Of a DNA stretch of 64,000 nucleotides, positions 43,129 through 56,137 are shown piece by piece. The position numbers and the translations under genes were made by a program. The notes below the pieces were generated by a model that had not been told where the DNA came from, searched no databases, and saw only the letters and a program-made list of their open reading frames with translations. The stretch is from Actinostola sp. cb2023 (Eukaryota; Cnidaria; Anthozoa; Actiniaria; Actinostolidae): the NCBI GenBank assembly GCA_033675265.1, contig JAUJYZ010000752.1, positions 124,001 to 188,000 on the forward strand, written 5' to 3'. Every line of letters begins with the position of its first letter. Position 1 is the stretch's first letter.

Positions 43129-45417
43129 TTTAGAACATACACACCGCAGCTCACAGCATCACGTTGCAGCGGGTGATGTATTTCCCTTATTTCCCATTCA
43201 TTCTTAAACCCCTTTTGGTATAGAAACTCTCTGTTAAAGATTAGACCAAAAAAAAAAGTCATCAATATCTACACGCGTTTCACGTTCATAAAATAATTGA
43301 CATTTCAATTGCACTCTACTGTGTTAAAAGTCAAAATCTCTGACGACGGCAACGTCAACTGGAAGTGTAATTAATTTGTGTTTGGGGTTTTGTACATCTA
43401 GTTAAAGATTCCATTCAAACATTTGTCAGTGTTCGCATTTCTTCCCAGCGTTGGGAAGAAATGAGGGCTGATGCAAATTTTTAATACATCCCGGCACACA
43501 TCTTACCATTTTGCTTGCCCACTTCTCTAGCATCTTTATATATTCATCAATTACCTACAGAGAATGGAAAAAGTTGGACTCCTTGTAAATTGTCACTTGA
43601 GTTGCAACTCAATTACTTAAAGTGCTAACTCTACCTACCTCATCATTGAGGTATACTAGTTGCCACCCAGTGTTTGGCACCAGCTGAGTTTCCATTAGGG
43701 ACTGGTGTACTGGAGGCATGTCGAGTTGAAGTGTTTTAAAATCCTGCCAGCACACTCTGCCCACTTTTTGATAGGGTGTCTCGGTATCTTGCCATATTGC
43801 CTCGATCTTCAGGATAATAAAAATAAAATATAAATTAGATTGACGGAAACTGTCTAACTGACAACTACAAAAAAATGTTGTAAAAAACAACGGACATTTG
43901 AATTTCGTTCCAGAATGGCAAGTTTCTCAGACATTTTCCGAATTCTGTTTCAATGATTTTTTTTCGTTGAACTTGAAGTATGCTCCCTCAACGATTGCTT
44001 TGAGATCTACGACAAAGATCTGGTGGGAATATACGTCTTCAACAAGAGCTTTCTTAGGCCATACGTAGCTTCCCTCCCCACCTTTTACCTTTTGGAGAAA
44101 GGTAACAGAGAGGGTTCCGTCCTCTCTCTCTGTTACAATTCGCCCTAGGTAAAAAGAGGGAGTTTTGGGTTTCGTTGCTGTGTAGCCTACTGCTACAAAT
44201 CCATTCTGTATTGAAAAAAACCCGAGAAACTTCAGTCACGTTCGTTCACTTTACGAAGATTGATGATTGATTATCAAGTTTATCATCAGTTTGATGTGAT
44301 ACCTCTACAATTGGAGTCATTCTTTTAGCTGGTATTGCGAGCTGTTCCTTAGAAGAAAAAAAGCACATCATAAATGAAGACATTTTCTTAGTGGATGTAA
44401 AATGTATGCATGCGTTTTAGTATATTATTTACATTATCATTGCTATCATTGCTTGGTTGGCAGGCATGTTTATCCTTTTTCTTTCTTTCTTGATCATTTG
44501 ACTTCAACGGAAAATTAAGAAAACCGAATAAAAAAAATACTGTATCATACTAATTTTTATGGATATGATTCCGTTGATTTCTGGACCTTTACACGCCAAG
44601 TCATCCATAGTGACAAACTGTGAAATTCAACTTTCTTACCTCTTCGTTACTTACTGGAAAAAACGACTTTTGTGTTTTTGCCTTGATCGGAATCGGAGTA
44701 GATTCATGCTAAACACAGTAAGATATCAAGTCTAAGCGTTTTGATTGAATAAGACAAACATTTTGGGCACGGCGCAGCACGGACCTTTTCACACTCATAC
44801 GAAATCTGCTCTAAACCACAACTTATTAGTTTCCAAGCTAATACTTACAATGAAGGTCATTGGTATGCTATTTTGGCTCAGGTCATGACTCAGATCCAAT
44901 GCCATATCCGACATATTACTGTCATTCTACAAAACGAAATAGTATATTCATAAAACTTTAAAGCCTGTGAGTTTTAAAAGAATACACACACGTTTTTCGG
45001 CCAAGCGAGTCCATATACAATACCTGTTCTTCAGAGTTGTTCAGCGTTGCAAAAGAATCAAAATCGTCACTGTCACAAAATGGTAGAGTGCCAGCTGATA
45101 TCGTGACCTAAGAAGATCAGAGGTTCCTGCTAATTTCAAAGTTCTTAATTACGAAGGTTATATAAACTTTGTAGTACGACCAACAGTAAGGTAGATAAGT
45201 AGAAGTGTCAGAGAAGACAAATAAAAGGCACTAGTCACCTCAATCTTTTCCTTTTCTTGTGCCACCTCTCGTTGCTAGATGAATGAGCAAAGTAGATACC
45301 TTAAATTTTTGATTCGAAACATTTTTCCGAGATAGTTTGTAGCAATGTACCAACCTTGGAATTGATAAGCAAAACGCTTTCCATGCTAGTAGATGCACGG
45401 GGTGGCTCTTCTACCAT
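43129..45417 (-). CDS. Ulp1-like cysteine protease gene, multi-exon, incomplete
   Basis: The clearest exons are 43808-43639 (PYQKVGRVCWQDFKTLQ ... GWQLVYLNDE), ~43556-43508 (VIDEYIKMLEKWASK) and ~43231-43129. The last contains WEIREIHHPLQRDAVSCGVY, the Gln...Asp-Ala-Val-Ser-Cys-Gly active-site motif of Ulp1/SENP (C48) proteases. Upstream are short exons with good GTAAG-type donors at about 45417-45352 (MVEEPPRASTSMES), 45276-45241, 45110-45025, 44933-44849, 44709-44642 and 44348-44306. They encode an acidic, Ser-rich low-complexity region. The catalytic His/Asp part and the 3' end are not complete in what I see. Such proteases are sometimes captured by DNA transposons; host gene or transposon cargo is open. 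Confidence 0.55.
43925..44205 (-). pseudogene. C-terminal exon of a mobile-gene-like protein
   Basis: An open stretch (GFVAVGYTATKPKTPSFYLG, RIVTEREDGTLSVTFLQK, SYVWPKKALVEDVYSHQI) ends at a TGA at ~43927. I associate this kind of beta-rich, WP-containing tail with uncharacterised cnidarian transposon proteins. Together with the Lys-rich and Cys-rich fragments at 45.56-46.85 kb it could be the remnant of one gene. It lies between exons assigned to the Ulp1-like gene, so the two models conflict and one may be wrong. Confidence 0.4.
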
Positions 45418-45559
45418 AGCAGTTATTGGGTCATTTTGTGTTTCCTTCAATGTTTACAAACAAACATTGACGGTGAATGCGATTGTTAAAAATGAACCAA
45501 AGAGCATTACATGGCCATTACACAGGAATTTGCCCTGTGCCAAGGTAGGTGTAGTGCTT

Positions 45560-46850
45560 TCAGGTGATTTTCTCATCTGCCAAGTCGCTGACTTCTTCTG
45601 GAGGCAGTTGAACCTTATCCACACCACACTGGTCACAGGCTCTAGTCAGGCATTTGAGATGGTAGTGCTCAGCTGTATTGTCCTTAGGGCACAGGGTAAT
45701 GTTTGGTGCATCAGTAAGAGTTGGCGGAATTAATAATAATAGCGTCAATTCCTGAACTTCAACAATGCTTTACAAATTATAACTAACTAAATAAATTAAA
45801 CTATTATTGAATTATTTGTTTGTGCTTTGCATGTTTGATGTATTGTTTCTTTCCCGTTTGTTTTTGGAGAATCTCTCTTCAGTAGTTAAAAATGAGCTGC
45901 TTATTCTCATTACTGATAGCTGATATGCACTCTACATAAAACCAACTCCTTCTCTCGTCTGACAATATTTTCCCTCACTTTCACTGCCTTACTTACACTA
46001 CACGTTTACTATCTTTGAGAGAGATATCTTAGCTCGACATTTAGAGACATTTTGCCCAAATGCAAGTTTTTTTAATGGCAGCGAGGCCAGCTCTGTTGTC
46101 CTTTGAGCCACTCTTTTTTACATGCCATATGCCTTCAGAAATGTCTCATAGTCTCTTTTGCTTCTTTCGGTGTTTTAATCAACCCTTTCTTTGTTAAAAT
46201 GTTCTTAGTGCATGGGCTTTAAGAAATAGTTCCGCTTTTTACTCTGGTGTTTTTCTCTGGGCTTTGGTGGTTTTCTTAAGTTCTTGGGCTTTTGCCATGT
46301 TTTTGAAGTCACAACTTGAAGGTGGGATTGAACACGTATTTTCTCTCAATTCAACTCTACATTTTTCTCGTAATCTTTATAACTCTTTCTTGGGTTTGTG
46401 CTCTGATTTTTTTTCTTCTTTCTTCTGCTGCTATGCCATTTTGTTCTTGTTTCTTAGTAATAGCTTTCAGATTTTTTTTCTGCTGAGATTTACGTTTCAC
46501 GCATCAGCTTTCTTTGTGTTTGGCCGTTTCCTCTGATCTCGGCTATCCTGGGCTACTTTGTTCACAATTTCTCTCATAGTAATTTATGTCTGCAGCTTTC
46601 TTTTTCTTGTCCTTTTGTTCTTTCCACCTCTTCATCTTTTCAGCATTTGAAGAGGATTTCGTTTCCGTAATTTGTATTAAAAAATAATCGCTTGACCGCT
46701 TTTGAGAAGCACGTTGTTGTTGTGAAATTGAGACACTCCAGACTCCACATGCTTTTGTTGTTTGAATGAATGAATAGACTTTACTTATCGAGGGTAGCAC
46801 GTGACAGTTTGTATAAACTGATGACCCTGTGGCCCTCCACATGGTTTAAG
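45560..46850 (-). pseudogene. Lys/Arg-rich and Cys-rich transposon-protein remnants
   Basis: On the minus strand, 45748-45560 reads APNITLCPKDNTAEHYHLKC followed by LTRACDQCGVDKVQLPPEE, a Cys-rich linker. From 46640 leftward comes a very basic region (KMKRWKEQKDKKKKAADINY ...) interrupted by several stops. Both resemble the N-terminal parts of an uncharacterised cnidarian mobile-gene family. The region is decayed, and the plus-strand ORF 46264-46536 is a shadow of the Lys-rich stretch. Confidence 0.4.
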
Positions 46851-47160
46851 CCCTGGATATTCAAAAGCCCCCCAAATACTAAGAGGAGGTTACACAGCAT
46901 TCCTTCAATGTTTGATTGCTGAACGCAATCCAAATTAATCGAGACCCCTGTGGAATTACATGCTGGGAATGATATACCCCTGAATTTGTCTCAGTTGAAA
47001 CAATAGTTTTTCAATTGTTTGCTTTATTTTTTTTGGTGCCTGAACATATGATATTAGTCCTTGCCTACCATGTCTCAACATGAGTCATCATTTTTGCCTG
47101 TCATTGTGTGATGTCAATATACATACTGAAGAGTTTGCAATAAGCCAAGTCAGAGTTTAA

Positions 47161-47621
47161 GGATGACCGTGATTCCTGGAACCGAATCGGGATAAAATCC
47201 AACCGGAAGTAGAATCTTAGTTAGACTCTAAGAAAGGTTTACTCGACTAATGGTGAGTGTTTACGACATAATGCGCCTTTGTGAGCCAATATTTGAGTGT
47301 CAGGACAAAAAGAACACGATTATAGATGGTCTTGTTTTGACTGAGTAATGACTGGAGATTCGCCCGCCATGACACACACCGGGACACCTCCGTTCGTCCT
47401 TTACCATCGATAGCAAATATTGAGACTAGAAGGGAGTGGATTAAACTGGTCTCAGAAAAGACCCAACAAACTGGGGAAAAATGTCTTAAACACTCATCAT
47501 TAGTGGAGTAAATCTTTCTTAGAGTCTAACTAGATTCTAGCAGATTTACAGTAAATGTATGGCGGAACTCAACTTCCGGTTGGATTTTATCCCGATTCGG
47601 TTCCAGGAATCACGGTCATTC
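47161..47621. mobile_element. 461-bp TTAA MITE, family 2
   Basis: Flanked by TTAA (47157-47160, 47622-47625). Inverted ends of ~55 bp start GGATGACCGTGATTCCTGG on the left and are the reverse complement of ...CCAGGAATCACGGTCATTC on the right. The ends share the TTAA target but not the sequence of the 19480 MITE. Non-coding. Confidence 0.85.
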
Positions 47622-47804
47622 TTAAAGGGGGACTAGACGTAAATCGTTCAAAATTTGATTTAGCTGAAACTTCACTTCAATATTCTCAAAGACCCATACA
47701 ATCACTGGTTAATTTTGTTCTCAAAAATTCCAATGGGAAGTAATACATTTTTATGAATCTTTAGAGGTGCCAGTGACGTCACCAACTGTTTTGGTTGGGT
47801 ATGT

Positions 47805-47935
47805 AGGACCTAAGACCTATAAAACTAATACCTAAGACCTAAAAAACTAAGACCTAAGACCTATAAAACTAATTAAGACCTAAGACCTATAAAACTAAGA
47901 CCTAATACCTATAAAACTAAGACCTATAAAACTTC
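47805..47935. repeat. Minisatellite, AAGACCTATAAAACTA unit
   Basis: Irregular tandem copies of a 16- to 24-bp unit built from AAGACCTA and TAAAACTA words. Confidence 0.85.
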
Positions 47936-50260
47936 AAAAACGTACCTACACTGAATTGGAGTCGAATGAATGCCGAATTATCCCGATTCCAACTGAGAAC
48001 TCTATATATAACTCCATATAGTACTTTTGTATGGATTCTTTACACATAAATGTGTCATACGTCAGATACGTACTGCACATAGTAATTGTGTATGGATTCT
48101 TTAGACATAGATCCGAACTAGACCAGATTTTGACCTTATTTGAACCACGTCCCATCTGAGCGAGACATATTGTGTGAACACAACAAAAGAATGGGCGCTT
48201 AATAGTAGATTTGCAGTACCCTCAAAATGACGACACTGAATCATCTGCTTAAATAAAAACGAACAATAATTCGATCTGAGCTGTGCTCCGTGATCAGACA
48301 TGAGTCGTATGGTGGCTGCATAGTGAGCCTTTATATGCCTTCGACTCGACCATGTTGATCTGCGTCCTTTGCAATTCAGCTACTGGCTGCAAGGAAAGAC
48401 GATTAGCCACCCCTACCCTAATTATTATTATTATTATATATATAAGCCAATCATTTCTTCTGAGACTTTCATAAACATGATAAAAATATAATTAATATAA
48501 AATGAAATATGCACGAGTCCCGTTATAGTTTTCCATCACTATCCAATTAATATAAAGTTTTCACTTCCAAGATGACATGATTGTAAATTCTGCATATATT
48601 TATTAATATTATTATTTTCCCACGGGAAAGAGGTACCGGCTAAATGAATAATCACTAATTTTATTGTGACAAATATAAACTATAACGACTGCTTACCTTG
48701 ACAGCTGGTGCTGTACAGACTGTACAGAAGATATGCGAACACCAAGTGTCTATCTATTTTGATGGCTGTAAAATAAACTAAGGTTTTATATCACATACTC
48801 GACCATTCCCAGTTGAATGAGAGTTTTATTTCTCAAAAATGCTACATTGAATTCCCAAGCTTGAAACTTTCTAAACTGAAAGAGCAAACGTGAAGCTTTC
48901 CTGGGGCATGGCGTTTTCTTCAAAAATATTTGTACCAGATTCCTTTTTCGTACCTCAAACATTGCCTATATTTCAATGTTCCGTTCATGGCGCTCAGTAT
49001 ACCTTTTTAAGACCAAATTTGAAAAATAACTACAGAAGTTACAGAAAAATAAATTCTAGAGTAGAAAAGACCAAGAAACGTTTATTAAGTGTACTGAATG
49101 TTGTTGTTGTAGTGTTAGACTGTTCAAAGTTGCCTTATAATTTACCCGACAATTTTCAGTGGAAACTGGAAATTTATCCTAAAATAAAAATTGATGGTAC
49201 TTTTTAGTATTTTTCCCAAAAATAGTTCATCGAAAGGAATGATATGGTGAAAGAAAATTCAATTCAATTTTGTTGAGTTGACGAAAAAGTCTCGATCCTT
49301 ACTGACGTCCTCTCTTAAAACGGCCTTTCTTCTTCGAACCTATACCCAAATGGTTTTCGTTCCTATGTAAAGTGAATATATTCATCTACACGACTGATTC
49401 TTGTGAACTCTTGCCGTATTCGATCGAACACATCCAAGATGGCTTCTTTCTTTGATAAATGAGCCCACAAAAACGTTTAGTCAGCGGTAATAAAATAAAC
49501 GCCAAAAAACTCACGCCATTGCCAGCAATGTTGCAACGAAATTTGTTGTGCGCAATATTGCAGAAGTATGACTTCATTGAACTTCTGCAACTGGCAATGT
49601 TGTGCACAACAAATTTCATTGTGTGAAACGGAATGTTGCATGAAATGTTCCACCGTGTGTCCGCACCTAAAGCCTTCAATATTTTTGATCTTTTTTGAAA
49701 CCGATACACAGCTTTCAAGCAATGTGTCCAGTGTTTTCTCATAAATAATTTCTGGTTTTTTGACAGTCTGTTTAGAAACCACACAAATGCTACATTTGAT
49801 CCCATATGGCGGCTAACACTACTGTTAAAAGACGCTTATGGTTGTTTTAGTAGAATGTTTGAATTTCTAAAATGTTAAGAGGAAGAGGAATAGACCGATT
49901 TATAGGAACTCCAGGTAACTTATAAACATTCTCTCTTTAATTTCTTTACTTCATTTCTCGATCTATTTTTTTTTCTCTTGATCATTTCTCAACTCATTAT
50001 CTATTCATTTTATTACTGGCTTCACAGCAGTTGCTACATTCAGTCCTAGACTCCCTATTTTCAAAAAACTGCAACTGATTGTGGGAGAAGGAGAAATGTT
50101 TTGGAGGAGTGCAGGTTGAGTGAGAATTAGCCTGTCTACTGTTTGATTGAAATATGATTTTGGCTCTATTAGTTAGTTGTTCTGCTGTATCTGAAGATTT
50201 GGTTTGAGCTCTTAAGATGCTGTGAGTGTTTTCAAGAGGATATTCATAAAAAAGGATATT
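47936..50260. other. No supported gene
   Basis: Contains an (ATT)n run at ~48420 and a hairpin around 49530-49620 (AAATTTGTTGTG and reverse complement). ORFs such as 48890-49207 (plus) and 49386-49805 (minus) show no recognisable domain and overlap shadows. I would not call them genes. Confidence 0.5.
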
Positions 50261-51304
50261 TTATTTTATTTATTTATTTCAAATTTCGCCATATATATAT
50301 ATTTACAAATGTAATTAATTAATATAATATAAAATAAATACGGCAAGGGGGCCTCTAGAAACCATAGAAGGCTTATGAAATAGAGGTCACCTTAAGTAAG
50401 CATACTAAATGTATTATTGCAGGCTATAGCTAGTCAATATAGATATTGAGATAAGCAAGGGAAAGTAATGTAAATTAAGGATTGAGATAAAGAGAAAATT
50501 ATAAATTATGCAAATTAAGTTTCCGTTTTACAAGATACAGTATTAGGTTCATATCGATTGTGTAGCTCGATTAAGATTGATTATTTAAAAGATATTGGGT
50601 AATGTTCTTTTTGAAAGAAGAGAGATTAAGAGAGTTAACTATATGAGTAGGTAAGGAGTACCATATTTTTGGACGAAGATGAAGTATTGTAAATTGTTTT
50701 TAATATTAGTTCTGCAGGGGTGTGGGCGTGACCACCTACTGTACATCTATTACATAAAGGCTTATAATATTAAATATTCTAATCAATGCCGATCTCTTGA
50801 AATATTTCAAGAGTTCAGCATTGATTAAGTAAACACAATCTATGGTTTTGTTACAAAACACACTACAGGCCTGGGTTCCTGAAAGCCCAATTGACGCTAA
50901 CCCAGGATTAAACCTTAAGAAAACTGGCCATTATAAGGTTAAACCTGGATTACGACTAATTGTGTTTTCAGGAACCAGGCCCTCGTAATCAGCTAGAGCA
51001 GAGTGAGTTGCATACATTTAACATTTAATCTAAATAAGGTCTTTTTGGAATTGAGCTGGTGACTTTTCAATTTGAACAACTTTCTTGTTTATCAGTTTTA
51101 CACTATCAAATATTTTTGTTAGCTGCTTGCCTTGTTATGGCTTTCTACAAGACAGCCAGTCTGTCGATACATTTACTCTTTTCAAATTGTAAAAATCAAG
51201 GTCTTCTTGATCTGGTGAATTTTGAATTTTAACAACTTTCTTGTTTATGAATTTTACAGCCACTATATTTGTAAGCTGCTTCTTGTTTAGGCTTTTTTAA
51301 GATC
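50261..51304. repeat. Repeat-derived non-coding region
   Basis: Includes a TTTATTTATTTATT tract and a stretch (50540-50780) that looks like the 3' end of a LINE. It also has a ~115-bp palindromic MITE at 50877-50993 (ends GGCCTGGGTTCCTGAAAG and inverse). A ~110-bp segment is duplicated in direct orientation (~51058-51165 and ~51222-51300). Confidence 0.5.
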
Positions 51305-51786
51305 TTAAAGTGCTAGTAGCATGGAATTTTTTTTCTTCTAGAAAGCGATGAAATAGCTGTAGACCGATATGATAATCATGTTTTTCGACAAAATACCGCA
51401 GACAAAAATCATAAAGTACGATTTTTTTCGCGAAAAACACTTGAATTTCAAAGGTCACGGTCAAACATGACACAAATATGGTAATTAGGTTGTGACGTAG
51501 CGGGAGGAACGAAGATAGCCATTTTGATTCTGTCGACTGCCATTCACTTGAAGTTGTCTTGAAGTATAAAGGTATGACAGAGCAACAAATTGACAAACAT
51601 TGTTCAATTATCTGTTAAAAGGGAATTAAAATCTCTTTTTCAAATACATTCTCTTTGTTTTTGCTTTTTTTTCGCTCTAACTGAAGTAATCGTGCCGTTG
51701 TGCACTGAAAATGCTTTTTGCTCGACCATAAGCTCATCGATTTTAAGAAATCGTGTCCTTTGTGTCGTATAGAATAACGTAGTGAA

Positions 51787-52721
51787 ATGGAAACGGATGA
51801 CAGTAGCACTAGCTTAGATAGTTCAAGCTCAAGTGGTGATGAAATGCCATTTGTGAATCCACTTGAGCCACACCAATTCGAGCCAGATGCATCATCATCA
51901 GACAGTTCATCACTCACATCAGCTCATGAAGTGGAAGAGAATGCAGAAAATAGACGGCTGCAACAAAATGATTGGTAAGTCAAGCTTACTGATAATAATA
52001 AGTTTAATCATACTCAGAATAAACAATTTTGTTTATTATGCCCTCGTATAATTACAGACCGAATTGGACTCCACTCAGTCCTATTACCATTTATATAATA
52101 TATATTTTGACGTCGCACTTGATGTTGTACACTGTTCAAAGTGAAGCGAGCACCCATCAATGTGACAATCATCTATACAGCAATGCCAATGGTCTGTATT
52201 CTCCTTAGCCTGAGTAGTTAATAAAATTAATAAATAACAATGTTTTCTGCTTTGATGCCTTTGCTATTGTACATTCAAACTGTAGTAGACATTTTAAAAT
52301 GATTCTAATGTTAACAGGTGTCAATGTGATAATTGCCAAATAATGGACAGAGCAAAATAATGCATCTGTTGTAAAGAAGTTCCTGCAGTGATGGCAACAA
52401 TGAATGCAGATCTCCCTAACAACTGTCCTATGCCATCTTGTATTACACAGCACCCAGGATTTGCTGCAGTGTGTTTGAATAAGTGGGTCCTCAAGGTGGC
52501 ATGGTATCAGTATAAACAGCAATATGATGAACCATTTGAGGGTCCCGAACACAAGCTCAACAGACATATTGCATATAGACAACTTGCCAGATTGTGCTGG
52601 GGTTTTCTTGGACGGTATCTAAGAGTGTTTTACTATCATGTGCTGTATCCTGTATCAGGGCACATTTCCCTCCCCCAGGGCTAGAGGAACATTTTGAATT
52701 CCAGGGATTTTTTTATGCATG
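51787..52721 (+). pseudogene. P2X7 C-terminal-domain-like gene, broken
   Basis: Exon 1 (51787-51974) starts METDDSSTSLDSSSSSG, an acidic Ser-rich leader, and ends in a GTAAGT donor. Exon 2 (from 52318) continues in phase to a Cys-rich region (WCQCDNC ... CICCKEVP) and the signature CITQHPGFAAVCLNKW, HIAYRQLARLCWGFLG. This matches the cytosolic C-terminal domain of P2X7 receptors, which also occurs in stand-alone and transposon-linked invertebrate proteins. An in-frame TAA at 52358-52360 and a frameshift near 52636 break it. After the frameshift SCAVSCIRAHFPPPGLEEHF is read to a stop at ~52721. It has no membrane segments, so it is not a channel. Confidence 0.75.
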
Positions 52722-53393
52722 ATGTTGTCTCAGAAGACCCAATTGGGGGCAGGGTGGGTGTTGTACTCATATGAGCTAAATAAGCCAGTTCAGAGGTTGT
52801 TAATAAGTTCAGTGCGCATGTGATTTTATCCCGATTATATCATCTAATTTTGTTATTTAAAAAAATAACACAAACGTTAACATTTTATCGGGATAAAATC
52901 ACGTGCACTGAATCTTATTCTAAACTCTGAACTAGCTTATACAGGGATGTGCCAACAAACAGAGTAAATGGAAGATATATTGAGATCCAGCATGCTCAGC
53001 TTTATCAATACATATACATTTATATTATGTATTCTAAAACTCATTAATAATTCATGTGCAATTGGTCCAACCAGGTTTGTCGAATCGGTCATATGCATGC
53101 ATGGATCTTTATACACCGGTAAAGACACTGATCAATAACATCCTAATGTTTTATTAATCAGTTATTTAGCAGTGATAAAGACTGATTGCCTGTAACACAG
53201 GTCATGCAAAGGTCTCATTTACTCGTATCATTGACCTTTGCATAACACCCACAGCAAGTTACCATTATCCTTACGGCTTCCTACTTACGAATACAAAACC
53301 TCTCTCCAATGTGGGATGAGTTGACGTGTATCCTGCGCATGACAGCAGCACATCCCTACCTAGAGTTTCATATAGTACCCCTTCCCCTCCCCC
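52722..53393. other. 3' flanks with palindromic MITE
   Basis: A ~145-bp palindrome at 52790-52935 (TTCAGTGCGCATGTGATTTT and near-inverse), and a shorter hairpin around 53195-53240 (AAAGGTCTCATTTAC and ...GACCTTTGCAT). No gene is seen between the convergent 3' ends. Confidence 0.6.
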
Positions 53394-54126
53394 TCACTCT
53401 TGTTCCATAACTTGATATCTTGTAAAAGATTCTTTGATCACTTGTGCCTTGTTGGGTTTATCAAATTTGCTGTTGAGAGGTGGTGGCACAACATCAACTG
53501 CTGCATCTTGATTTCCTTCTTTTAGGATGGAAAGTAATTCAATGAAAAGCTCGTTCACATATTCTGGAATTTCATAAACAAATTGTTCAACTATTATTTT
53601 TCAGAGTTAGTACTTTTGTTATAACTATAACTTTTATAATAATTTATCAAAATACTTACCATAGGTGCAATCTTTACTTATTTTCCTCAACACATATCCT
53701 CCACTCTTTGCTTTAGGGCACTGCAGAGAATATTGGTTTTCCCCCTTGGCATTTGTGGCTTGTTCTCTGTGGTTGTTTTCGTTATAATGCATGGCAGCAA
53801 GTGAAGTTCTTAAATGAAATGAAATAAAATGTATTAACATTTCATTTATTTCATAAACTGTAGAATGTCCAACTTGGAAACACATGATGATATCATTATG
53901 TAGTTCCAAAATTATGTACATCCAGACTTCATGCATAATAGTAACATGTACCTGCTCTTCATTCCTTTGTATGAAAAATGAATCATTTTTGGGCAAAAAT
54001 GATTTATGACACTGTGAAATCCCTCAATAGATGATGTCTGACCATATGGGGATAGCTGTGACACATCATCTTTCATTCGCTTGCTTTCCAAAAGGTTAGA
54101 CAATTTGACAAATGCTTCTGCTCCTA

Positions 54127-54411
54127 CAATGAGCGTCAAAATTGTTGAAACATTACCCATTTTGGAACCTAGCTATCGGTGTAGGATTGCATTTTGTGTT
54201 TAAAATATGAACTATACGCATCCAAATCCCCTCCCCCTCTCCAATGTTGAAGATACATCATTGCCCATGAAAGAGCGCAACTGATGATCAACATTGTGCG
54301 GTGGGGGGAGGGGAGGAGAGAGTGTACAGGTGGGTAATCTCACCATCCATAGTGGTGATAGTGTTTTTGCTGATAACTGTATAGTGTTTCAACTAATTTT
54401 GACGCCCATTG
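54127..54411. mobile_element. MITE family C, copy 1
   Basis: Left end CAATGAGCGTCAAAATTG preceded by TA; right end ...TTTTGACGCCCATTG without TA. The interior has facing C-rich (CCCCTCCCCCTCTCC) and G-rich tracts, like family B. It abuts the acceptor of a transposase exon: the TA flank supplies the A of the AG. Confidence 0.85.
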
Positions 54412-55882
54412 TCCGAATGCGGTAACAAAGTTTTCGTGCAAACTATTTGAGGAATCGATCCCTTCTGTTTGTGAATGTTTGATGTTGCATTTCCTTAAAA
54501 TGAAATGACGTCATTTAATATAAATCGAATACTCTTTGTGTATATATAAGGATATAGATGTCATTGAATGTCCTGGTTGAATGTAAAGGTAGCGCGCGCA
54601 CAAGTAAAATATGAGTTTTTCAATATATGGACCTCACTACTGAAGGACTTCAACATTGAGAAGGGGGAGGGGAGGTGGAGGGCAAACATGTTCAAAGGCT
54701 CATTGTGTTACAAGGTGTTTGTTGTCATGGCAATAAGTCACTGGGCCGCAAAAGTATCCTATTTTGCATACTGACCCGAACAATCACTTTAAAATTTAAG
54801 CCGATATTATAAATACTGTAGTGCCCGCAATTCGAGTGTAACCGATCTAAAAATACCAAATAATGTTTGTATAGGTATTTAGAAGCCAGTAGTTCTATAT
54901 TTGAAGCAATTGCAAAACATTAAAAAAATCATCACAATAGTCACTTACGCAGTTTTCATGGGCTTCAAGTGATTACGTGAAATGCGGGATCCCTGTGGTA
55001 CTTTGTCATACGGTACTCGATGACAAGTAAAGATGACGTCAACGATTTACAATGCAAAGCGTAAAATATATAGTCTATATATTATTACTCTCTGAGTGTA
55101 AACCACAAAAGTCAGTGTTGACAGCTGTTGAAAGGACTGTTGAAAGATGGATCCAAGAGATCAAAGTTGTTTACAAGATATTTAAAAATATTTATGCACT
55201 TCAGTCATTCCCTGCACGGTTCATAGTCAGACAGATGTTCATAGAAAATCGAAGCGATGTTTTTTCGATAAGAGTTTGATTATCAACTGACATTGCCGGA
55301 GTTAGACGACAGAGAAATCCTGAACATGCCCGTGAACGGCAAAAGACGTGTCCAGATCTGGAAGTTTTGGTTGGAGACGACAAGTACGTTACCTTGTGCG
55401 CCAGAGTCTTCTTTTGACCTCCTTCCCGAGAGAGGGAGAGCGAGGTCAAAAGAAGACTTACCTTACAAGCTGTCAAACCGTAATGAGATTATGTCTCCAT
55501 CCAGGTTGATGCGCTCGAGTGCGTATCACGCCCCAGAAGCCGTTCTAGCAGGCAAGTTCTCCAGCGGTTCTCTGGCGGGGCGATTTCCGAGCCCACGCCG
55601 AAGAGCACCGATGGATTCTCGAGCATGGGTTCACACTTAAGTAATGTTTCTTTGCAATAATGATCTGGATTGCGTTATCTATTAATAAAGAAATGACGTG
55701 CGTATTTCAATAGAAATATAGTTTCATGATTAGAGAGTTTCTAAAGTTTTACTTGCTAAAATATGTTCTTCTAACATGTGAACAGTATTTTTGTTAACTT
55801 TTCAAGTGACATGCATTGAAATCTATCAGTTTCATTACATTTGAGGTATATACCATTCCATTTCAAAAGTTTCAAATTCAGA
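54412..55882. other. Segment between family C MITEs
   Basis: 1.47 kb lying in a transposase intron. It contains a partial relative of the MITE interior (54640-54690, CAACATTGAGAAGGGGGAGG) and a hairpin at 55407-55468 (GTCTTCTTTTGACCTC and reverse complement). A 115-codon ORF (55293-55640) shows no recognisable domain, so I do not call it a gene. Confidence 0.5.
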
Positions 55883-56137
55883 CAATGAGCATCAAAATTG
55901 TTGAAACATTACCCATTTTGGAACCTAGCTATCGTGTAGGATTGCATTTTGTGTTTAAAATATGAACTATACGCATCCAAATCCCCTCCCCCTCTCCAAT
56001 GTTGAAGATACATCATTGCCCATGAAAGAGCGCAACTGATGATCAACATTGTGCGGCGGGGGGGAGGGGAGGAGAGAGTGTACAGGTGAGTAATCTCACC
56101 ATCCATATAGTGTTTCAACTAATTTTGACGCCCATTG
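55883..56137. mobile_element. MITE family C, copy 2
   Basis: Direct-orientation copy of 54127-54411, lacking ~30 internal bases. The left end is preceded by GA and the right end is followed by TA. Confidence 0.85.

Noticed and set aside
46264..46536. Phe/Leu-rich plus-strand ORF resembling a membrane protein
   Set aside because: It is the antisense of a Lys/Glu-rich minus-strand coding remnant.
55293..55640. 115-codon ORF between the family C MITEs
   Set aside because: No recognisable domain, partly built on a hairpin, overlapped by equally long ORFs on the other strand.
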